Assembly: GCA_017640665.1 (NCBI GenBank)
Contig: JAEPQE010000001.1
Span: 372,001-436,000, forward strand
Source: Balneolaceae bacterium
GTDB lineage: Bacteria; Bacteroidota; Rhodothermia; Balneolales; Balneolaceae
DNA length: 64,000 bases
Direction of reading: 5' to 3'
Part shown: positions 1-8,092 of the stretch, piece by piece
Layout: each line of letters starts with the position of its first letter
Position numbering within the stretch: position 1 is the first letter of the stretch
The notes under the pieces: model-generated
What the model saw: only the letters and a program-made list of their open reading frames with translations
Database searches by the model: none
What the model was told of the DNA's origin: nothing
Position numbers and translations under genes: made by a program

Positions 1-574
1 TCAATTCCATCTGTTTTAAAGAAACTCTGATCATTTTTTTTTCACCTGATTCATCAAAAAAATTGCTGTGGTATCCATCAGCATTTATATATACCAGTGA
101 CTTAAAGTCTATAAGATGTGTAGTTTTTCCTTCTTTTACTTCGATAAATGACGATCTCGAATTTGTGGCAGAAAGTATATCATATAATTCCTGAACCAGT
201 GGAATCTCATTTTTCTTAAAATGCTTTCTTATCCGCTCTAAAGCAGTATCGAAACGTTCTTCTTTATATGGTTTAAGAAGATAATCAATGGCTTCTTTTT
301 CAAACGCCCTGATAGCAAATTCATCATAAGCAGTTATGAACACTATCTTCATTCGAAATGCTTTGATGCTTTTTAGCACATCGAAGCCTGTCATATCTTT
401 AAGCTGAACATCCAAAATCAAAAAGTCTGGACTCAAACTACTTATTAGTTCAATCGCTTCTCTACCATTTTCTGCTTCTCCTATCAGCTCAAAATCAATA
501 TGTTTCGAAAGGAATTTTTTAATTCTCCGAAGAGCAGGAGCTTCATCATCTACTATAACCGTTCTTATCTTCAT
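1..574 (-). CDS. LytTR-family response regulator (3' end off window)
   Basis: Two-component response regulator of the LytTR (AgrA/AlgR-like) family, which binds DNA after phosphorylation by a LytS-type kinase. The N-terminal receiver domain is complete: acidic pair in VIVDDE (residues 9-10), phospho-acceptor Asp55 in LILDVQ, switch residue in FITAYDE, and Lys in LLKPYKEE. After a linker, the start of a LytTR DNA-binding domain is visible (FIEVKEGKTTHLIDF, then YINADGYHSNFF). The reading frame stays open to base 2, so about 50 C-terminal residues are missing from the window. The ATG overlaps the stop of the upstream kinase gene in an ATGA arrangement, so the two are translationally coupled and presumably cognate. 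Family is clear; target genes are not shown by sequence. Confidence 0.93.
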   Translation of the reverse strand, partial: MKIRTVIVDDEAPALRRIKKFLSKHIDFELIGEAENGREAIELISSLSPDFLILDVQLKDMTGFDVLKSIKAFRMKIVFITAYDEFAIRAFEKEAIDYLLKPYKEERFDTALERIRKHFKKNEIPLVQELYDILSATNSRSSFIEVKEGKTTHLIDFKSLVYINADGYHSNFFDESGEKKMIRVSLKQMEL

Positions 575-1629
575 ATTGATGGAAATTCTATTCTGTTAAT
601 TACTTTACCATTTTTCTGAATAAGACTGAAACTGTAATCTTCCCCATAAGTAGTTCTAAGCCTTTCTTCCGTATTTCTTCTTCCGATCCCAACTCTTTCT
701 ACACTTAGTGGAGCTCCGTTGTTACTTATTTCAATCTTTATTCTTCTCTCTTCTCTAACTGCCTCAACCTGTACTTTTAAAGCCTTTGTTCCTCCTTTAT
801 ATCCATGCTTAATTGCATTTTCAGCCAACGGCTGAAGTAAAAAGGGAAGCACCCTCTCTTCTGATAACTCTTTGGGAACATTAATTTCAAACTCTAGCTG
901 ATGTTCAAACCTTTTCTTTTCGATATTTAAATACGTCTTCAAGAGTTCGATTTCTCTTTCAAGAGAAATCAGGTTTCCGAAATCAATTTCAAGTGAGTTT
1001 CTCAATAACTCGCTTAAATCAACAAGCATGTTCTGGGCAGACTCTTTTTTGTCTTCCATAATGCTAATTGCTCCATTTAACGTATTGAAAAGAAAATGGG
1101 GCTGTAATTGCCTTTGGAGTACTCTATATCTCGTTTCCGTTAATTCTTTCTCTAACAGTTCACGTTTAGTAACCGCCTTGGTTTTATCGTTGTAGTAGTC
1201 CTTGCTTGCACAAATGAACACTAAAAAAAAGTAATATGCTGCTATATGATGTAGATTTGTCATCATCGTTTCAAATATACCCGACAGAAATAAATCAAAC
1301 TCAAAACTCAGAAATAAGAGCTGAAACTGACCAACTGAGAATATTAAATAGACTAAAACAAATAACACTAATAGCAATAAATGACCAAAAATATGGATTG
1401 ATATACTTCTACCTCGTATCCAGATGTAGCCCGGATAAAGAACCAAAGAAATTGCCGCAAATCCATTTAGCAACCTCATAACAGGAAGCCAAAAAGCTTT
1501 TGAATTTTGGATAGTCTCTGGTTTAAAAAGAAACACCATAAGGGTTTCAAGTCCTCCCAAAAGACAAATAAATAACCAAGCTATTATTAATAGACTATAT
1601 GTAGATCTGTTTTTTGAATTCTTAAGCAC
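571..1629 (-). CDS. LytS/YehU-type sensor histidine kinase
   Basis: Membrane sensor kinase of the His_kinase (LytS) family. About four hydrophobic segments fill residues 12-140, with no recognisable extracytoplasmic sensor domain. The H-box follows: QRQLQPHFLFNTLNG with phospho-acceptor His178. A C-terminal HATPase has the N-box LAENAIKHGYKG and glycine-rich IGRRNTEERL. The start is GTG at 1629; an in-frame TAG lies two codons upstream, so no earlier start is possible. Its stop overlaps the ATG of the LytTR regulator. It is divergent from the five-gene secreted-protein cassette starting at 1791, with a 160-bp shared upstream region. The signal sensed is unknown. Confidence 0.93.
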   Translation of the reverse strand: MLKNSKNRSTYSLLIIAWLFICLLGGLETLMVFLFKPETIQNSKAFWLPVMRLLNGFAAISLVLYPGYIWIRGRSISIHIFGHLLLLVLFVLVYLIFSVGQFQLLFLSFEFDLFLSGIFETMMTNLHHIAAYYFFLVFICASKDYYNDKTKAVTKRELLEKELTETRYRVLQRQLQPHFLFNTLNGAISIMEDKKESAQNMLVDLSELLRNSLEIDFGNLISLEREIELLKTYLNIEKKRFEHQLEFEINVPKELSEERVLPFLLQPLAENAIKHGYKGGTKALKVQVEAVREERRIKIEISNNGAPLSVERVGIGRRNTEERLRTTYGEDYSFSLIQKNGKVINRIEFPSI

Positions 1630-1766
1630 GTTAAACTATAGTGAATATATTTTGCAGATACGTAAGATAGCTTGACCTTTTTTATTTGGCACTTCAAAAT
1701 CTTCAACATTGGTTTCAATTAACGGTTAATCCACAGCATTAGTGAACTTTAAATAAAAACCGGTTT

Positions 1767-1774
1767 TAGCTTTG
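1767..1774 (+). promoter_or_regulatory. candidate TAnnTTTG -7 box for the 1791 cassette
   Basis: TAGCTTTG matches the Bacteroidota primary sigma factor -7 consensus TAnnTTTG, 16 bases before the ATG at 1791. No clear TTG -33 element lies at the expected distance, so the box could be fortuitous or activator dependent (for example on the divergent LytTR regulator). A leader of about 10 nt is implied. Confidence 0.35.
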
Positions 1775-1790
1775 TAAAAAGATAAAACCA

Positions 1791-3479
1791 ATGTTCACAA
1801 ACTTTTACTCTACTTCCTTTTTTGCACTTGTACTTCTTGTGCTTTCACAAAATGGATATACACAAAACTTTCAGGAAATTTCTTTTCCTTCAAAGGATAG
1901 TTTAGAAATTACTGCTGATCTGTACCACGCCAGTAAAACAGCTCCCAATATTATTCTTTTTCATCAATCAGTATCAAGTAGAGGCGAGTTTAGAACCATA
2001 GCTACTGAATTACAAGAGCTGGGCTTTAATTGCCTTGCTGTTGACCTTAGATGGGGGAAACAAGACTTTTGGAATAAAGTATCTAACGAAACAGCACGGA
2101 AATATGGTACATATGAAATTGTCGATAATTACGAAAGAACAGAGGAATACCAAATAGAGAAGGTATGGCCTGTTATTTGGAAAGCATATGATGACATGAA
2201 AGCATCATTAGAATATATAAATGCTGCAGGATATAAAGGTAAAACGATAGTACTTGGCTCTTCTTTTTCGGCAATGCTTGTTTTTAAACTTGCGGCTGAT
2301 GGCTTTCCTGTTGACGGAATTGCTGCATTTTCCCCTGGAGAGTACCATCCAACTGATGCAACTCTGCTCTCACTATGGGCTGATAAAACGACTGTACCTG
2401 TTTATCTTTCTACAGGAGTTTCTGAAACAGAAATGGTTGAGGGTGTTAAGAATTCTTTACCTAACGATCTGGATATTCGAATACACTATTCTGAAGGAAG
2501 ACATGGAGCTTCTGTACTTATCCAGGAAGAACAAGACTGGCCTCCGTTTCTTCAGTTTCTTAATTCTTTTAAAAGCGAAGAAGTTGAGATCGGTTTTAAA
2601 TTATTTGAACTTACAAGACCTTCAGAAAAATGGGATTCTACTGGGCTTCATAAACCAATAAGAGCTTGGTATTGGCACCCTTCCGATAGCTCTTTAACTA
2701 ACTCACCGATAACATATCAAGAGTATATTCGGCAGATAAATCCTGAAAAAAATACTCCTGAAAATCTAGATATCTTTAAGAGAATACTATCGAGTTTAGG
2801 TTCAGAAGATATTCCGGAAGAATCTCTTAATAGTTTTTTAACTAAGAAAACAAACATTCACCATAATGCACCTTCTACAAAGGATGCCAATAGACTTGTT
2901 ATTTTATCAGGGGCGCATCCCATTTATTTTTCCTCGTTAGCAGAACAAATTGCAAAGGCTGGTTTCTCAGTTTTATCGGTACCCAGAACCGGAATTAGAA
3001 AAGGTGAACGCCTACCTTTTCAGCCAGAAGGAGTTCAGGAGTATAAATTGGATTTACTTGCCGCTTTAGAGCACCTGAAACCAGAAAAACTTATTGATAC
3101 ACTAGATATTTCTTTTATCTCGTGGAGTTTTGAGGGAGTTCCTACTTTGGAGTTAGCTGTTGAATTGAATACTAAATCTTACTTAAGCCTTGACTCGTCA
3201 ATTGGTTATGAATACGGAGAAGCTCTTTTATCCGACTCTGTATTAAATGACATAGCCTTTCCGGTAATTCACTATACAGGACGAGAATCAGGATTTGGAA
3301 AAAGTCTTGAGCTCATCGGTAGGTTTGGTCATCATATTAATATAGTTACCGATTATAACTTAACTCATGGCGAGTTTACTTCACTTAGGTCAGCTACTGC
3401 CCCTGAATTAAAAAACGAAGAGAGTTCCTCTATTTACATGAACCTGATTAACAACATACTTAACAAAATTAAAAAATAA
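1791..3479 (+). CDS. secreted tandem alpha/beta hydrolase (two hydrolase domains)
   Basis: Exported protein with a signal peptide (residues 1-25, ending NGYTQ) and two alpha/beta-hydrolase-like halves. The first (about 30-265) resembles dienelactone hydrolases: IILFHQSVSS after the first strands, nucleophile elbow VLGSSFSA (Ser158, GxSxS rather than GxSxG), and a late His in SEGRHGAS. The second (about 350-560) has RLVILSGAHP, an elbow-like SFISWSFEG and a late His in LTHGEF, but its elbow lacks the first Gly, so it may be degenerate. It is the first gene of a tightly packed group ending at 6985, with 2 bases to the next gene. Substrate unknown; esterase or carbohydrate-ester hydrolase are possibilities. 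Confidence 0.75.
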   Translation: MFTNFYSTSFFALVLLVLSQNGYTQNFQEISFPSKDSLEITADLYHASKTAPNIILFHQSVSSRGEFRTIATELQELGFNCLAVDLRWGKQDFWNKVSNETARKYGTYEIVDNYERTEEYQIEKVWPVIWKAYDDMKASLEYINAAGYKGKTIVLGSSFSAMLVFKLAADGFPVDGIAAFSPGEYHPTDATLLSLWADKTTVPVYLSTGVSETEMVEGVKNSLPNDLDIRIHYSEGRHGASVLIQEEQDWPPFLQFLNSFKSEEVEIGFKLFELTRPSEKWDSTGLHKPIRAWYWHPSDSSLTNSPITYQEYIRQINPEKNTPENLDIFKRILSSLGSEDIPEESLNSFLTKKTNIHHNAPSTKDANRLVILSGAHPIYFSSLAEQIAKAGFSVLSVPRTGIRKGERLPFQPEGVQEYKLDLLAALEHLKPEKLIDTLDISFISWSFEGVPTLELAVELNTKSYLSLDSSIGYEYGEALLSDSVLNDIAFPVIHYTGRESGFGKSLELIGRFGHHINIVTDYNLTHGEFTSLRSATAPELKNEESSSIYMNLINNILNKIKK

Positions 3480-3481
3480 AG

Positions 3482-4204
3482 ATGGTAAGAAGCCTACTCA
3501 CAGTGTTATTAGTAAGTATTACTCTGCATTCAGAAACTAATGATGTTTTAAATCCCAATTCAGATGCCTATACATTTAGTCTGGAATCCTTCCGTGCTGA
3601 GTATGTACAAATGGGAAACAGGTTTGATATAACTACAAGCTTTTCTCCTGATGAAAGTGTGTACAACATTATGATGAGTATGCCCGACATATCGAATCCT
3701 AATCGAATGATTACAGATGTAATAGGCCTTTCTTCCCTAAATGGAGCCTTTATCTATAGAAATTTTCATTCACCAATGCCGAACTGGACTTATAATAAGT
3801 CAACATACTTGAATGACAGCGTAGTTCTCAAAGAATATTCAAAATTAGAAATGAAGGAACAGGTTGTCGAAAGTAAGAATCCTGTGTTTGATGGAACATT
3901 TGCGTACTGGCAGCTGGCAGGTATCGATAATTCTGAAAAATCGTTCAGCTTAAATCGATGGAGAAAAACAGCAAATGGCGTTGAGGTTGGGGCTTCGGCT
4001 GTTTTTGAAAATGATCGCAATGAACTTGTCACCATAAATGGTCGATCGTTTAACTGCCGGGTATTTGTTGTTGAACTTGGGAATGGTGATACACTTACAA
4101 GTTACACCGCTGATGAACCTCCTTATCTCATCAAACAAGATTATCAAACTAATGGACAGGAAATAAATTTAATATTCCTGGTAAAGCTTTTAATAGACGA
4201 ATGA
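3482..4204 (+). CDS. exported protein of unknown function
   Basis: I do not recognise this family. The first 18 or so residues (MVRSLLTVLLVSITLHSE) form a short signal-peptide-like segment; the rest is soluble and beta-rich by eye, with aromatic stretches such as FAYWQLAGID and no catalytic motif. It starts two bases after the tandem hydrolase gene and its TGA overlaps the ATG of the deacetylase gene (ATGA), so it belongs to the same transcription unit. The pattern of alternating charged and aromatic strands could suit a lipocalin-like or beta-barrel ligand binder, but this is a guess. Confidence 0.7.
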   Translation: MVRSLLTVLLVSITLHSETNDVLNPNSDAYTFSLESFRAEYVQMGNRFDITTSFSPDESVYNIMMSMPDISNPNRMITDVIGLSSLNGAFIYRNFHSPMPNWTYNKSTYLNDSVVLKEYSKLEMKEQVVESKNPVFDGTFAYWQLAGIDNSEKSFSLNRWRKTANGVEVGASAVFENDRNELVTINGRSFNCRVFVVELGNGDTLTSYTADEPPYLIKQDYQTNGQEINLIFLVKLLIDE

Positions 4205-5106
4205 TCAAGCTTTATTTAATTATTTCAATACTATTAATTAATACTTCCGTTCGAAGTCAGGAAAGAAGAGTAAGTATAACGATAGATGATCTTCCAGGAA
4301 CTGATGATTCCTATGAATACATAATGAACGGGCTGATTTCATTCCTTTCAGATAATAAAATTCCAACTATTGGATTTGTGAACGAAGGTAAGCTTTATGA
4401 AGACGGCAAAATAAAAAAGGAACGAGTACACCTTTTGCAAGACTGGGTAGCAAAAGATCTTGATTTGGGCAACCATACGTTCTCGCATGTCTTTATTAAC
4501 GAAACGGATGTATCTGCTTATAAAACAGACATAATAAAAGGAGAAAAAGTTATCCGTTCATTAATGGAGGCAGAACAAAAAGAACTCAAATACTTTCGTC
4601 ATCCTCAGCTAAGAACCGGACCAACTGATACCTATCGTTTAGCATTAGAAAGTTTTTTAGAAGAGCAATCTTATATAACCGCTCCTGTAACTATTGATAA
4701 TGAAGAATACATCTATGCTTTTTGTTATAAAAATGCTGATGAAGATCTAAGAGTACCTATAGCTCAAGATTACCTGCGTTACATGGAAGAGGTGATTATA
4801 TATTACGAAAATTTATCTCTTGATTACCTTGGGTATGAGCTTCCTCAGATTTTATTGATTCACGCTAATGAGCTAAATGCTGATCATATTGATAAATTGG
4901 CTAACATCTTAAAAAACAGAAATTATGAGTTTATCAGTCTTGAAGAAGCTCTCTCTGATATAACTTACCAACTACCAACAGGTACCCACCAAAGAGGATT
5001 ATCATGGATTCATAGATGGATGATTGAAAATGGTTTAATTCCTCCGATACCTCCAAAAATATCTGATTTTATTTTAAATATATATCAAGATTACTCCTCC
5101 AGGTAG
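4201..5106 (+). CDS. secreted polysaccharide deacetylase (NodB domain)
   Basis: Metal-dependent carbohydrate esterase of the NodB homology family (CE4-like), which removes acyl groups from amino-sugar polymers or peptidoglycan. A signal peptide (MIKLYLIISILLINTSVRSQ) precedes the NodB motifs: SITIDDLPG (motif 1, catalytic and metal Asp), GNHTFSH (motif 2, the HxxxH metal pair) and a motif 3 variant FRHPQLRTG. LLIHANELNADH near residue 225 is the late His-containing motif. The ATG overlaps the preceding stop, giving coupled translation. Acts in periplasm or outside the cell; exact substrate not determinable. Confidence 0.87.
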   Translation: MIKLYLIISILLINTSVRSQERRVSITIDDLPGTDDSYEYIMNGLISFLSDNKIPTIGFVNEGKLYEDGKIKKERVHLLQDWVAKDLDLGNHTFSHVFINETDVSAYKTDIIKGEKVIRSLMEAEQKELKYFRHPQLRTGPTDTYRLALESFLEEQSYITAPVTIDNEEYIYAFCYKNADEDLRVPIAQDYLRYMEEVIIYYENLSLDYLGYELPQILLIHANELNADHIDKLANILKNRNYEFISLEEALSDITYQLPTGTHQRGLSWIHRWMIENGLIPPIPPKISDFILNIYQDYSSR

Positions 5107-5135
5107 CTATACCGTAATTACTGCAAAGTCTAAAT

Positions 5136-6092
5136 ATGAAAATACTAAAGCTTCTATTTTGTATAAATATTCTGCTGACAGGAGGTCTGAACGCTCAAAC
5201 TATTATGAATAATGATTTCGATTTTTGGATAGGAGAATGGGACATTAATTTGAGAGTTCATCAAGAAAAAAATATTTGGGAAGAGAAGAATAAGTCAACT
5301 GCGCGAATTTATTCTATGCTAGATGGGAACGTTATTTTAGAACTTTGGCAAGAAAAAAATAAACCTGATGGAATTATAGGGTATAGTTTGAGACACTTTG
5401 ATGAAGATTCTAATGAGTGGGTAATTTGGCTAAACTGGCCTGGGAAAAACAGGTCCGGCACTACTTCTTTAAAAGGAAATTTCCGCCATGGAAGAGGAGA
5501 ATTCTTTAGTGATAAAGCTATTAATGACTCAACTACATTACTAAGCCGCTATACGTTCTCGGATATAACACATAATAACTTAAGATGGGATGATGCTTAT
5601 TCCAGAGATTCTGGTAAAACCTGGACAAATAACTGGATTATGGAATTTTCTAGAAGCAAAACCGTACCAACTGAACTTTTACCAGGCACAAATAACCTCA
5701 CTAATTTTTCTCTTAGAAGGTGTGATCCTAGTCAATTTGATGTGATTAAGAAATTGAGTAGAAATGAACCCGTTTATACTTCGGAGGGCTCGATACATTA
5801 TTATGGCATTCTCGATGGTTGCTCAGTAGTTATTCTACTTAAATCTGATGATTATCAACAACTTTCTGTGCTCACTTTTAATACCTATGCACAAGTTTAC
5901 GAAGAGTTAGTCTATGATAAGACTACAAAAAAAACAGAGATTTATTATGGCAGAATAACTGATAATACTCTTCAATTATCTACTCTGAGTAAATTGAAGA
6001 AAAGGAACATCACTATCAAAAATAGGAGTTTTCAACTTGAAGAATATTCTCATGATGAAAAGATTCGCAACATCTTTATTAAAGGAAGATAG
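5136..6092 (+). CDS. exported DUF1579-like protein with extra C-terminal domain
   Basis: Signal peptide MKILKLLFCINILLTGGLNAQ is followed by NDFDFWIGEWDINLR, the N-terminal signature of the DUF1579/FABP-like beta-barrel group, and MLDGNVILELW further on; this domain covers about residues 25-175. A second, unrecognised domain (about 190-318, from LRRCDPSQFD onward) contains paired strand-like segments. Function unknown; DUF1579 proteins are thought to be small-molecule binders. It lies 29 bases after the deacetylase and 2 bases before the next gene in the same cassette. Confidence 0.72.
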   Translation: MKILKLLFCINILLTGGLNAQTIMNNDFDFWIGEWDINLRVHQEKNIWEEKNKSTARIYSMLDGNVILELWQEKNKPDGIIGYSLRHFDEDSNEWVIWLNWPGKNRSGTTSLKGNFRHGRGEFFSDKAINDSTTLLSRYTFSDITHNNLRWDDAYSRDSGKTWTNNWIMEFSRSKTVPTELLPGTNNLTNFSLRRCDPSQFDVIKKLSRNEPVYTSEGSIHYYGILDGCSVVILLKSDDYQQLSVLTFNTYAQVYEELVYDKTTKKTEIYYGRITDNTLQLSTLSKLKKRNITIKNRSFQLEEYSHDEKIRNIFIKGR

Positions 6093-6094
6093 TT

Positions 6095-6985
6095 TTGAAA
6101 TCAAGAACGAAAAGAATCTTTAAAGGAATAGGATTAACACTAGTAGCGTATGTATTATCCGTTCTGCTTTTATTCCATTTCAATATACTATGGAGTTCAC
6201 CTCCCTACTATTATCCGGAAAACTATACGGATCTTGAGATACCAATCATGTCTATGCAAGATTATGATGAAATAATAAACTCCCATAGAAGACCATACTA
6301 TTTCTCTGTTAACAGCTCGTCTGGAGCTGCTCATATAATTGGAGTGAACCATACTAATAACCCCTCTCATCCTCATTTAGATTCTATCATTACAAAATGG
6401 GGATTTGCACAACCTTCTGTTGCATTAGTTGAAAGTAGATTGGGTTTTTTATTCACCTGGACTCAGGATCCTATCAAAAAATATGGTGAACGGGGATTAA
6501 CGGCTAAGCTTGCCAAATCAGATGGAATACCATTATATACATGGGAGCCAGATAGAGAGAACGAAATAAATTTTCTCCTCGAAAAGTATTCGGGGAAAGA
6601 TCTGGCACTTTTTTATGTACTCAGACCTTATTTCTCTTATTCTATAACATATAGGGAGAATAATGGCGATGCTTTATTTAATAGACTTATTGCTGAGAGA
6701 ACAGATTACTCTGGCCTTCGAAATCAACTTCGATCATCACAGGAAGTCATTAATACTCTCGAAAAAGATTACCCAACATTCGATTGGGCTACACATATAA
6801 GTTCCAAAGGATGGCCAGAGGGTTATCTGATGGATATTTGGAATGATTCTAACCTCTTCCGTGATAGGCACATGATCCAATTAATAATTGAGCTTGTTGA
6901 ACAGGGAGAAACAGTGTTTGTTACCATGGGTGCTAGCCATGCACCAAGAATCGAAAAAACTTTAATCTATGAATTGCTTAATTAA
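6095..6985 (+). CDS. membrane-anchored TraB/GumN (Tiki)-like protein
   Basis: An N-terminal membrane anchor (about residues 9-32) precedes a soluble domain that fits the TraB/GumN/Tiki superfamily in outline: an early GxxH (HIIGVNHTN), a conserved Glu in VALVESR, and a terminal GxxH in FVTMGASHAP. Tiki members are metal-dependent proteases, but many bacterial relatives are uncharacterised. The start is TTG at 6095; it is supported by AAAGGAAG seven bases upstream and the absence of a nearby ATG that would keep the anchor. Last gene of the cassette; it ends five bases before the convergent desaturase gene. Family assignment is moderate. Confidence 0.68.
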   Translation: MKSRTKRIFKGIGLTLVAYVLSVLLLFHFNILWSSPPYYYPENYTDLEIPIMSMQDYDEIINSHRRPYYFSVNSSSGAAHIIGVNHTNNPSHPHLDSIITKWGFAQPSVALVESRLGFLFTWTQDPIKKYGERGLTAKLAKSDGIPLYTWEPDRENEINFLLEKYSGKDLALFYVLRPYFSYSITYRENNGDALFNRLIAERTDYSGLRNQLRSSQEVINTLEKDYPTFDWATHISSKGWPEGYLMDIWNDSNLFRDRHMIQLIIELVEQGETVFVTMGASHAPRIEKTLIYELLN

Positions 6986-6990
6986 TCAAT

Positions 6991-7851
6991 TCAATTCATT
7001 TTGTCTTTATCTTCTCCTCCAAACTTCGATCCAACCGGAGGTCTGTATTTCTGGAAAGGTATTTTCAGCAGGTTTACTACATCATCATTTTCTTTAGGAT
7101 CCATGTGTGTATCAATCCCATAAATCAGCTCTTTTGTGTCATCTACTTCAGCAAAAGTCCCAAAAGCTCTGTCCCATAAAGAGAAGATATTGCCGTAGTT
7201 TGTATCAGTAAGAGGTTGGGTATAGTGATGGTGCACTTTATGCATATACGGAGTCACAAAGAGAAGTGAGAGTGCTCTGTCAAGTTTCTTAGGCATCTGG
7301 ATATTGGCATGATTGAAATGCGTGAATGCCGCAGAACAGGTTTGATATAGAAATACAATCCAGATAGGCGCCCCAACTATGATAACTCCCATAATAGTAA
7401 AAACCATCCTGAATACAGCTTCACCGGGATGATGGCGAAGTCCAGTAGTCACATCTACGGTAGTATCGCTGTGATGAACGAGATGGAATTTCCACATGAA
7501 CCTTACCTTATGTTCTACCCAGTGTACTAAAAAAGCTCCAAAGAAATCGAGCAGCATCACACCCACTATCATTTGCAACCAAACTGGCATTACAATCCAG
7601 TTCAAAAGCCCAAAATTATTAGCCGTTACATAATTGGAAGCTGCAAGAAGAGTGCCTGCAAAGGCTAGCCCTATCACTACAAAGAAACCGGTTAATACTG
7701 CGTTTATCCCTGCGTGACGAATTTTTTTATATCCAAATTCAAAAAGTGGAAAAACCCCTTCGATAACCCAGAATAGAAAAATCCCTCCTACTAAAATTCC
7801 AGCTCTGAAAGCGGACGGGATATTTTCAAAAAACTCAATAAATGACTCCAT
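6991..7851 (-). CDS. sterol desaturase / fatty acid hydroxylase family membrane enzyme
   Basis: Integral-membrane di-iron oxygenase of the ERG3/fatty acid hydroxylase superfamily. Hydrophobic segments run through residues 15-110 and 145-185. The histidine clusters that bind the two irons are present: HWVEHKVRFMWKFHLVHH (HxxxH and HxxHH), RHHPGE, FTHFNHAN and HKVHHHY. Likely acts on a lipid or carotenoid chain. Its gene is alone: convergent with the cassette at 1791-6985 and separated from the next gene by about 240 bases including a terminator. Specific substrate unknown. Confidence 0.88.
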   Translation of the reverse strand: MESFIEFFENIPSAFRAGILVGGIFLFWVIEGVFPLFEFGYKKIRHAGINAVLTGFFVVIGLAFAGTLLAASNYVTANNFGLLNWIVMPVWLQMIVGVMLLDFFGAFLVHWVEHKVRFMWKFHLVHHSDTTVDVTTGLRHHPGEAVFRMVFTIMGVIIVGAPIWIVFLYQTCSAAFTHFNHANIQMPKKLDRALSLLFVTPYMHKVHHHYTQPLTDTNYGNIFSLWDRAFGTFAEVDDTKELIYGIDTHMDPKENDDVVNLLKIPFQKYRPPVGSKFGGEDKDKMN

Positions 7852-8036
7852 ATCGTGACATTTTTGTTGATAGAAATTAAGTCACAAAAATACTAAAACA
7901 CAAAGTGGGGAAAAGGGCAATGCGAATTTATTTCCGAATCTTATCGTAACCTCTTGATATGATAAAATAGCTACGAGAATAATTAAAGCCCGAAACAAGT
8001 TTAGGATGAACATTTCTGTGAATCTATTTCGTAGAT

Positions 8037-8071
8037 AAAAAAAAGCCCGTTTCAGAATTGAAACGGGCTTT
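8037..8071 (-). terminator. rho-independent terminator after the BNR-repeat gene
   Basis: A perfect 10-bp stem AGCCCGTTTC / GAAACGGGCT (8044-8053 and 8060-8069) with a 6-base loop is followed on the minus strand by eight Ts (8044-8037). It lies 22 bases past the stop of the gene ending at 8093. Confidence 0.9.
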
Positions 8072-8092
8072 CATATACCTTAAGCAATTACT

